A stretch of DNA of 11,018 nt from the NCBI GenBank assembly GCA_905236445.1, contig CAJOPQ010000045.1:1-11018 (forward strand), written 5' to 3'. The position numbers were made by a program, and so were the translations under genes. Positions 5,225 through 11,018 of this stretch are shown here, in pieces (the first letter of the stretch is position 1; the number at the start of each line of letters is the position of its first letter). The stretch comes from an uncultured Clostridia bacterium. GTDB lineage: Bacteria; Bacillota; Clostridia; Christensenellales; UBA1242. The notes below the pieces were generated by a model that ran no database searches, had not been told where the DNA came from, and was given only the letters and a program-made list of their open reading frames with translations.

Positions 5225-6700
5225 ATGGACTATGACGTATACAAAGATATAGCGCAAAGAACTAAGGGAGATATATACATTGGTGTAGTTGGTCCTGTTA
5301 GAACAGGTAAAAGTACATTTATTTCTAAGTTCTTATCTACGCTAGTATTGCCAAATATAGTTGATACATATGATCTGGAGAGAACAATTGACGAAATGCC
5401 AATTTCTGGTGATGGCAAGACAATTATGACTACGCAACCTAAATTTCTACCAAACGAATCTGTAGAAGTTAATCTAGACAATAATATTAAATTCAATGTA
5501 AGAATGGTAGATTGCGTGGGTTATCTTGTTAAAGGTGCTCTTGGCCATGAAGAGAATGATAAGCCAAGAATGGTTAACACGCCATGGAGTGATGAGCCAA
5601 TGCCTTTTGAGAAGGCTGCACAGATTGGTACTGACAAAGTTATCACTCAACATTCAACAATTGGTGTTATGGTAACTACTGACGGTAGTATAACAGAGAT
5701 TCCTAGAGAAGATTATGTTGATGCAGAGAATAAGGTAGTGGAGAACTTGCAAGCAACAGGTAAGCCATTTGTAATTTTGCTTAATTCTACACATCCAGAC
5801 AGCCCAGAGACAATCAATCTAGCAAAGTCAATGAGTGACAAATATAGTTGCAGTGTTATACCAACTAATGTTTCTACTATGGGAATGGAAGAAATAAATG
5901 GTATATTTGCAGAAGTATTGAAAGCATTTCCACTTAACAAAATTTCCATTACAATGCCACAATGGATGAATGCTTTGCCTTATGAATCTAATATTATTCA
6001 AAAAATTATTAGCGAAGTGAAATCAAAGACCGAAGGAATTGCCAGAGTTGGTGAAGCCTCAAGCGATATTACTTTCTTTGAAGACAGCGAAGATTTCGAG
6101 AGAACAGAGGGCTTTAATGTTAACTTAGGTGATGGAATGATAGAGGTAGTTGTAACGCCTAAGCCAGAACTATTCTATAGAGTTCTATCTGAACAATGTG
6201 GAGCAGAGATTAAAGACGACTATCATCTTGTATCATATATTAAGGAATTATCTATTGCAAAGAAACAATATGATAAGTTTAAAGAAGCAATAGAACAGGT
6301 AAAAGTAAATGGATATGGAGTTGTTCAGCCAACTCTAGACGAAATGACACTTGAGACGCCAGAGATTATCAAGCAAGGATCGAAATATGGTGTCAAACTT
6401 AGAGCGAGTGCGCCTAGTCTGCATATTATGCAAGTTGATCTTGATACAGAGGTGAATTCATTAGTCGGCACAGAACAGCAATCGGAAGAATTGATTAAGA
6501 GTATGCTTGGACAATTCGAGAGTAATCCAGAAGGAATATGGGAGACAAAATTGTTCGGAACAAGCCTAAATCAATTGGTAAATGAAGGTTTGCATAGCAA
6601 GTTATCTTCCGTTCCTCAAGAAGCAATGAGAAAGATGTGCAAGACTATGAAAAGAATTGTTAATGAGGGCAAAGGTGGCGTAATCTGTATTCTGCTATAG
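5225..6700 (+). CDS. spoIVA: Stage IV sporulation protein A (spore-coat morphogenetic ATPase)
   Basis: This 491-residue protein is almost the length of B. subtilis SpoIVA (492) and collinear with it throughout. In the family, the protein hydrolyses ATP and polymerises irreversibly on the forespore outer membrane, anchored by SpoVM, to form the basement layer of the coat. Visible here: the Walker A loop GPVRTGKST (23-31) with K29, the GKTIMTTQPKF segment (64-74) carrying the conserved threonine pair T69-T70, the Walker B-like VRMVDCVGY (92-100) with D96, PRMVNTPW (114-121), and IGTDKVITQHSTIGVMVTTD (134-153). The C-terminal domain keeps TPEIIKQGSKYGVKL, GTEQQSEEL and the last hydrophobic tail, EGKGGVICILL. 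GGAGGAG at 5207-5213 precedes ATG 5225, with slightly long 11-base spacing. It is monocistronic with its own terminator. Its presence shows that the organism belongs to an endospore-forming lineage. Confidence 0.97.
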   Translation: MDYDVYKDIAQRTKGDIYIGVVGPVRTGKSTFISKFLSTLVLPNIVDTYDLERTIDEMPISGDGKTIMTTQPKFLPNESVEVNLDNNIKFNVRMVDCVGYLVKGALGHEENDKPRMVNTPWSDEPMPFEKAAQIGTDKVITQHSTIGVMVTTDGSITEIPREDYVDAENKVVENLQATGKPFVILLNSTHPDSPETINLAKSMSDKYSCSVIPTNVSTMGMEEINGIFAEVLKAFPLNKISITMPQWMNALPYESNIIQKIISEVKSKTEGIARVGEASSDITFFEDSEDFERTEGFNVNLGDGMIEVVVTPKPELFYRVLSEQCGAEIKDDYHLVSYIKELSIAKKQYDKFKEAIEQVKVNGYGVVQPTLDEMTLETPEIIKQGSKYGVKLRASAPSLHIMQVDLDTEVNSLVGTEQQSEELIKSMLGQFESNPEGIWETKLFGTSLNQLVNEGLHSKLSSVPQEAMRKMCKTMKRIVNEGKGGVICILL

Positions 6701-6705
6701 ACTAC

Positions 6706-6749
6706 AAACAGCAACAAAATTATTTATTTTGGTGCTGTTTTTCTTTTTT
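6706..6749 (+). terminator. Rho-independent terminator of spoIVA
   Basis: AAACAGCAACAAAAT (6706-6720) pairs with ATTTTGGTGCTGTTT (6726-6740) over 15 positions with one mismatch and a 5-base loop. It is followed by TTCTTTTTT. It lies five bases past the stop codon. Confidence 0.9.
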
Positions 6750-6770
6750 GTCAAACTTGTCAAATACTAT

Positions 6771-6799
6771 TTTACTTAACTATGTTCTTATGCTATAAT
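6771..6799 (+). promoter_or_regulatory. Sigma-A promoter of pflB-pflA
   Basis: TTTACT (6771-6776), a 17-base spacer and an extended -10 TGCTATAAT (6791-6799) form a strong housekeeping promoter. The predicted leader is about 84 bases. It contains a small hairpin, TCTTAA (6832-6837) with TTAAGA (6844-6849), and an imperfect palindrome, TTTGATAACTATTTCAAA, just before the Shine-Dalgarno. Either could be a control element, but neither matches a site I can name. Confidence 0.75.
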
Positions 6800-6889
6800 C
6801 ATTGGCGAGAAAATGTCAGATAATGTAATAATCTTAACATTTATTAAGAAAATATATTTGATAACTATTTCAAAAAAAGGGGTGTACTT

Positions 6890-9115
6890 ATGACAAGTTG
6901 GGAAGGATTTAAGGGAAGTAAATGGAAGAAAGAAATTAATCTATCTGATTTTATAACCAAGAATTATACGCAATATAACGGCGATGCAAGTTTCTTATGT
7001 GGTCCAACGGAAAGAACATCTAAGCTACTAGCAAAACTGGAAAAATTACTTGCCAAAGAACATAAGAAAGGTGTTGTAGGAATAGATACAAAGCGTGTTG
7101 CATCAATCAATTCGCACCCAGCAGGATATTTGGATAAGAAAAACGAGATAATAGTTGGTATTCAATCGGCAAAACCACTAGTTAGACTTGTCAGCCCATT
7201 CTCTGGACTTAATAATGTTAAGAAAGCGTGCAACGCTTATGGATATTCGTTGTCTAAAGACGTTTTGAAACAATTCCAGTATAGAACTACTCATAATGAC
7301 GGTGTATTCCGAGTATATAGCCCACTTATGAGAAAAGCCAGACATACAGGTATTATAACTGGTCTTCCAGATTCTTATAGCAGAGGAAGAATTATAGGAG
7401 ATTATAGAAGAGTGGCTCTATATGGGGTTGACTTCTTAATTGCAAAGAAGAAAGAAGATAAGCTAGCATTATACGACAATGGCACAACAGAAGAAAATAT
7501 AATGATGCTTGAAGATGTGCAGAAGCAAATTGAGGGATTGGAAGCTCTAAAGCAAATGGCTATGCGTTATGGCTACGACATTTCAAAGCCAGCTAATAAT
7601 GCTAAAGAAGCTGTTCAGTGGTTATATTTTGCATACCTTGGTGCTGTAAAAGAGCAGACAGGCGCTGCCAACTCAATTGGCAGAATATCAACATTTCTAG
7701 ATATATATTTCGAAAGGGACCTAAAGGCAGGAGTTTTGACTGAGGTCGAGGCACAAGAAATAATTGATGATTTTGTTATGAAATTAAGAATGGTTAGACA
7801 TTTGCGTACTCCAGAGTATGACGAAATATTTGCTGGCGATCCTACTTGGGTAACTTTGTCAGAGGGTGGTTGCACGACAGACGGAAGACATATGATAACT
7901 AAGACATCTTATAGATTGCTTAATACACTGTATAACCTTAAGCCTTCTGCCGAACCAAATATCACAATCCTTTGGAGCAAATATTTGCCACAGAATTATA
8001 AAGATTTCTGTGCTAAAGTATCTATCGATAATGATAGTATTCAGTATGAGAATGACGACCTAATGAGAGAACGGTTTGGTCAAGATTATGGAATCGCTTG
8101 TTGTGTGTCTGCCATGGAAATTGGCAAGCAAATGCAATTCTTTGGTGCAAGAGCCAATTTAGCCAAAATGCTTCTATATGCACTTAATGGTGGGGTAGAT
8201 GAAGTAAAGGGTGACAAAGTGTTCGACAATGTTGGTGAGCCATTCGATGAGGGATTGCTAGAATATAACGAAGTAATTAAAGCTTACAAGAGATTAAGCA
8301 AGGTTGTTGCAAAATTGTATGTCGACACACTTAACTGTATTCACTACATGCATGATAGATATGCATATGAGAGGCTTATGATGTCGTTGCATGATACTAA
8401 TGTTAATAGACTTATGGCTTTTGGAATATGTGGTTTATCGGTATTAACAGACTCGTTGAGTGCTATTAAATATGCCAAAGTATATGCAAGAAAAGACGAT
8501 AGGGGTATTATTACACATTTTGAAATAGAAGGCGATTATCCAAAATATGGCAATGACGATGACAGAGTAGATAACATTGCAAAATGGATTGTAGAAGATT
8601 TCTACAAGAACATAAGATCAAATTATTGTTATCGTAATGCAACACCAACTCTATCAGTCCTTACTATTACTAGTAATGTAGCATATGGCAAGAAGACAGG
8701 CGATACACCAGATGGCAGGAAGAAAGGTGAGCCTTTTGCTCCGGGTGCAAATCCAATGCATGGCAGAGATTGTTGTGGGGCTTTGGCTAGTTTGAATAGT
8801 GTAAGCAAAATAAACTATGATGTTTGTCGAGACGGAATATCTAATACATTCAGTATCATTCCAAGTGCACTTGGTAAGAAAGTAAATGAGCAGGTATATA
8901 ATTTGACAACACTTATAGATGGATATTTTGCAAGAGGTGCACAACATCTAAATGTTAATGTATTAGATAGAGAAAAATTAATAGATGCAATGAATCATCC
9001 TAATAAATATCCTAATTTAACGATTAGAGTAAGTGGATATGCAGTTAATTTCAATAAGCTTAGTAAAGAACAACAACAAGAGGTTATCAATAGAACATTC
9101 CATGAGAAGATCTAA
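6890..9115 (+). CDS. pflB: Formate C-acetyltransferase (pyruvate formate-lyase)
   Basis: This 741-residue cytoplasmic glycyl-radical enzyme converts pyruvate and CoA to acetyl-CoA and formate, the main anaerobic outlet for pyruvate in many fermenters. It is full length. The catalytic cysteine pair is in GIACCVSAME (C404-C405), as in E. coli PflB (C418-C419). The radical-bearing glycine is G716 in the C-terminal loop IRVSGYAV. Other family blocks include SFLCGPTERT (34-43), SPFSGLNN (102-109), DSYSRGRIIGDYRRVALYG (161-179) and TPDGRKKGEPFAPGANPMHG (606-625). The true pyruvate lyase signature separates it from diol dehydratase, choline lyase and other glycyl-radical relatives. ATG 6890 follows the purine stretch AAAAAAAGGGG. 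The activase gene follows with overlapping ends, the usual pflB-pflA order. Confidence 0.97.
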   Translation: MTSWEGFKGSKWKKEINLSDFITKNYTQYNGDASFLCGPTERTSKLLAKLEKLLAKEHKKGVVGIDTKRVASINSHPAGYLDKKNEIIVGIQSAKPLVRLVSPFSGLNNVKKACNAYGYSLSKDVLKQFQYRTTHNDGVFRVYSPLMRKARHTGIITGLPDSYSRGRIIGDYRRVALYGVDFLIAKKKEDKLALYDNGTTEENIMMLEDVQKQIEGLEALKQMAMRYGYDISKPANNAKEAVQWLYFAYLGAVKEQTGAANSIGRISTFLDIYFERDLKAGVLTEVEAQEIIDDFVMKLRMVRHLRTPEYDEIFAGDPTWVTLSEGGCTTDGRHMITKTSYRLLNTLYNLKPSAEPNITILWSKYLPQNYKDFCAKVSIDNDSIQYENDDLMRERFGQDYGIACCVSAMEIGKQMQFFGARANLAKMLLYALNGGVDEVKGDKVFDNVGEPFDEGLLEYNEVIKAYKRLSKVVAKLYVDTLNCIHYMHDRYAYERLMMSLHDTNVNRLMAFGICGLSVLTDSLSAIKYAKVYARKDDRGIITHFEIEGDYPKYGNDDDRVDNIAKWIVEDFYKNIRSNYCYRNATPTLSVLTITSNVAYGKKTGDTPDGRKKGEPFAPGANPMHGRDCCGALASLNSVSKINYDVCRDGISNTFSIIPSALGKKVNEQVYNLTTLIDGYFARGAQHLNVNVLDREKLIDAMNHPNKYPNLTIRVSGYAVNFNKLSKEQQQEVINRTFHEKI

Positions 9116-9833
9116 TTTGGTTGGAAAAATTCATAGCATAGACACTTACTCAACACTAGATGGCTATGGAATAAGAAGTGTTATCTTTATGCAAGGTTGC
9201 AATCTAAGGTGTATATATTGTCACAACCCAGATACTTGGGACTGCAATCAATTTACACCTATCACAAGCAATGAGATTGTATCTAAGATAAGAAATTATA
9301 GCATGTATTATGGCAGTAAAGGTGGCGTTACTTTTAGTGGTGGCGAGCCTCTTTGTCAGGCTGAATTCGTAGATGAATGTGTAGAGAAGTTGTCCAAAAT
9401 CGGAATCAAGTCTTGCATCGAAACATCTGGCAATGTGGAGGTTGATGATAAGGTGGCTTCTCTAATTGCAAAACTGGATTTCGTTATATGTGATTTGAAA
9501 TTTCCAGATGATGAATCTTATCTTAAATATACTGGTGTAAGTATTGCAAAAACGCTTAAATTCTTAGATTTTTTGCAACAACGCAAAGTACCGGTATGGA
9601 TAAGAACAGTGGTCGTTCCCACAATTAATGACAGTGTCGAGATTATGGAAAAATATAGAGAGATTGTAGACAAATATGACAATGTCGTTAGGTGGGAATT
9701 GTTGCCTTTTTCAAAAATTGGTTTTGGCAAGTATTCACAACTTAATATCGTTAATAGATTAGAAAATGTGCAAGATCTTGATATGGACCAATTCAAATTG
9801 TTACAAGAAAGATTTGAGAAAAAGAGTAGTTAA
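9102..9833 (+). CDS. pflA: Pyruvate formate-lyase activating enzyme (radical SAM)
   Basis: This protein of about 243 residues abstracts hydrogen from the PflB glycine using S-adenosylmethionine and a 4Fe-4S cluster. The cluster motif is CNLRCIYC (C33, C37, C40), followed by HNPDTWD as in PFL activases. The SAM-binding GGE is in FSGGEPLC (78-85), and ETSGN and LPFSKIGFGKY are also typical. ATG 9102 is chosen because family proteins begin only a few residues before the V/IGKIHS motif. This start overlaps the pflB end by 14 bases. The longer frame from ATG 9033 would add 23 unrelated residues encoded inside pflB. The nearest Shine-Dalgarno (AAGAGGT, 9078-9084) is 17 bases away, so initiation probably depends on coupling to pflB; TTG 9117 is a possible alternative. 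The usual GxVDGPGIR segment reads STLDGYGIR here, losing the proline. Confidence 0.92.
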   Translation: MRRSNLVGKIHSIDTYSTLDGYGIRSVIFMQGCNLRCIYCHNPDTWDCNQFTPITSNEIVSKIRNYSMYYGSKGGVTFSGGEPLCQAEFVDECVEKLSKIGIKSCIETSGNVEVDDKVASLIAKLDFVICDLKFPDDESYLKYTGVSIAKTLKFLDFLQQRKVPVWIRTVVVPTINDSVEIMEKYREIVDKYDNVVRWELLPFSKIGFGKYSQLNIVNRLENVQDLDMDQFKLLQERFEKKSS

Positions 9834-9855
9834 TTATTATGATTAACTACTCTTT
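9821..9855. terminator. Shared hairpin terminator of pflA and the convergent tsaC
   Basis: A perfect 14-bp stem, AAAGAGTAGTTAAT (9821-9834) with ATTAACTACTCTTT (9842-9855), has a 7-base loop. The pflA stop codon lies within the left arm. The trailing T run is better on the minus strand (CTCTTTTTCTC) than on the plus strand. Confidence 0.8.
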
Positions 9856-9859
9856 GTCA

Positions 9860-10879
9860 TTATACATCTATTATTTTGAATCCAGCAGCTCTAATTAGCC
9901 TGTTGTACACAGCAAGTGCAACGCCATTAGTGTCTGGGCATCTTGCGTATACCACTTTTGCACCTAATCTATCTAACTGTCTTAACACGCTAAATAACTT
10001 ATGAGTCTGAATCTGAGGTTGATCAATTGGACCATATGAGATGCTTGGATGAACAAACTTCTCATTTTCTCCATCAAAGCACATAATATACACATCATTG
10101 TCTTTGATACCATTTACATACTTTGCAAAATTGTCCAAAGTGCCTTTAACTATCGTTATATCGGCATTTGGTGAGTAATGCTTGTATTTCATTCCCGGAG
10201 ACAAAACCTTGCTATCTTTATTTACACCATTTAATACTTCCTTGGCAATTTCTACATTATGACCTAATACTAACTCCATTTGTTCTTTTGTTATAACGCC
10301 CGGTCTTAAGATTATTGGCGTGTCATTAAGGCAGGATACTACTGTAGATTCTACTCCAGCACTGCATTCTCCTCCGTCTATAATAAGGCTTATCTTGCCA
10401 TTCATATCGGCAAAAACATCTTCGGCTGTTGTTGGACTAGGTCTCCCACTTATATTTGCACTAGGTGCAGCGAAGGGAATCTGTGATATTTCAATTATCT
10501 TTCTTGCTATTTCATTTGACGGCATTCTCACGCCAACACTATCTAGCCCAGCACAAGTTTCGTCGCAAATATATTTGCTTTTCGGCATTATTATAGTTAG
10601 GGGGCCGGGCCAAAAAGCATTTGCAAGCTTCATTGCATCTTGGGATACTTGTGATACAACCTTGTTCAACATATCCATATTAGAAATGTGCACAATTAGT
10701 GGATTATCCTGAGGTCGACCTTTTGCAGTAAATATTTTCTTTATAGCATCTGCATTGCTTGCATCTCCTGCTAGCCCATATACAGTTTCGGTAGGTATAG
10801 CAACTATATCTCCATTTCTCAATATTTCGCAGGCTTTTTCTATAACTTGCTCTGTTGGTTTTGCTACAATTGTATCCAT
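9860..10879 (-). CDS. tsaC: L-threonylcarbamoyladenylate synthase, Sua5/YwlC type
   Basis: This 339-residue protein makes threonylcarbamoyl-AMP from threonine, bicarbonate and ATP, the first step of t6A at position 37 of ANN-decoding tRNAs. The YrdC domain occupies about residues 9-200, with IPTETVYGLAGDA (28-40), KGRPQDNPLIVHI (53-65), WPGPLTIIMP (90-99), SVGVRMP (114-120), APSANISGRPSPT (138-150), ESTVV (177-181) and LRPG (191-194). The linker SPGMKYKHYSP (227-237), which closes the active site in Sua5 proteins, precedes a C-terminal Sua5 domain ending in ALAVYNRLIRAAGF. The length fits the long two-domain Sua5/YwlC type rather than short TsaC. AAGGA (complement of 10886-10890) supports the ATG. 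It is convergent to pflA, with only the shared terminator between. The minus-strand gene downstream of it, if any, is not in its transcript. Confidence 0.95.
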   Translation of the reverse strand: MDTIVAKPTEQVIEKACEILRNGDIVAIPTETVYGLAGDASNADAIKKIFTAKGRPQDNPLIVHISNMDMLNKVVSQVSQDAMKLANAFWPGPLTIIMPKSKYICDETCAGLDSVGVRMPSNEIARKIIEISQIPFAAPSANISGRPSPTTAEDVFADMNGKISLIIDGGECSAGVESTVVSCLNDTPIILRPGVITKEQMELVLGHNVEIAKEVLNGVNKDSKVLSPGMKYKHYSPNADITIVKGTLDNFAKYVNGIKDNDVYIMCFDGENEKFVHPSISYGPIDQPQIQTHKLFSVLRQLDRLGAKVVYARCPDTNGVALAVYNRLIRAAGFKIIDV

Positions 10880-10909
10880 ATGTTTTCCTTAAAATTTTTT
10901 CTAAATAAA

Positions 10910-10950
10910 ATAATAATTCAAAATTGTACTTATGTAAAGCAATTTTACAT
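10910..10950 (-). promoter_or_regulatory. Promoter of tsaC with overlapping 19-base palindrome
   Basis: On the minus strand TTTACA (10938-10933), a 17-base spacer and TATTAT (10915-10910) form a good sigma-A promoter with a leader of about 24 bases. A perfect palindrome, ATGTAAA (10932-10938), GCAAT, TTTACAT (10944-10950), covers the -35 box. It is a plausible repressor or activator site; I cannot name the regulator. Confidence 0.6.
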
Positions 10951-10973
10951 TTTAGAATATATTTATCATTCGT

Positions 10974-11001
10974 TTGACAAAAATCTGTCTATTAATATAA
11001 T
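10974..11001 (+). promoter_or_regulatory. Near-consensus sigma-A promoter facing out of the window
   Basis: TTGACA (10974-10979) and TATAAT (10996-11001) are both perfect hexamers with a 16-base spacer. The promoter points rightward, divergent from tsaC, and should drive a gene that starts beyond the window's end. Confidence 0.75.
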
Positions 11002-11018
11002 TATTTATGAAATATTAG

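Noticed and set aside
6878..6889. FNR-type site before pflB
   Set aside because: The half-sites around TTTGAT...TTCAAA do not have the TTGAT-N4-ATCAA form, so I do not name a regulator.
9033..9101. Longer N-terminus for PflA starting at ATG 9033
   Set aside because: The extra 23 residues are encoded within the conserved glycyl-radical end of pflB and match nothing in the activase family; the domain begins right after ATG 9102.
10320..10712. Plus-strand open frame of about 130 codons inside tsaC
   Set aside because: It lies wholly within the well-conserved YrdC domain coded on the other strand and has no start signal of its own.

Overview
The window is AT-rich DNA (about one third G+C by eye). 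Genes are tightly spaced, AGA/ATA codon use is heavy, Shine-Dalgarno sequences are purine-rich and rho-independent terminators are clear. A spoIVA gene (spore-coat ATPase) next to an oxygen-sensitive pyruvate formate-lyase system points to an anaerobic, endospore-forming Firmicute of the class Clostridia. I cannot place it further from this sequence.

Bases 1-2442 hold three genes I do not recognise. They are the 3' end of a protein with a Gly/Ala-rich hydrophobic tail, a small 172-residue protein starting 12 bases after it, and, past a terminator and a new promoter, a 517-residue protein. The 517-residue protein ends in the same kind of hydrophobic Gly/Ala-rich segment plus a basic tail as the first one. 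This is the least explained part of the window.

Bases 2443-4361 are a two-gene tRNA-modification operon. A TrmR-type O-methyltransferase overlaps by 4 bases a U32-family TrhP-type hydroxylase, and together they would make 5-methoxyuridine at tRNA position 34. A palindrome sits in the promoter and a perfect 15-bp hairpin ends the operon. That hairpin also serves the convergent small XRE repressor gene (4370-4573, minus strand).

Bases 4574-5224 are a 650-base gap between the XRE gene and spoIVA. It has a palindrome in the XRE promoter, a cluster of CAATCTA motifs including a 12-bp inverted repeat, two short open stretches that look like decayed helix-turn-helix fragments, and a possible sigma-E promoter for spoIVA (5225-6700).

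Bases 6771-9855 are the pflB-pflA operon. A sigma-A promoter with an extended -10 precedes the glycyl-radical enzyme PflB, followed by its radical-SAM activase PflA, whose start overlaps the end of pflB. Convergent to it is a full-length Sua5/TsaC threonylcarbamoyl-AMP synthase gene (9860-10879, minus strand), which supplies t6A37 of tRNA. A 19-base palindrome overlaps its -35 box, and a near-consensus promoter fires rightward out of the window at its end. Two separate loci here thus serve tRNA anticodon-loop modification (position 34 and position 37); the rest is anaerobic pyruvate metabolism, sporulation and the unknown left block.
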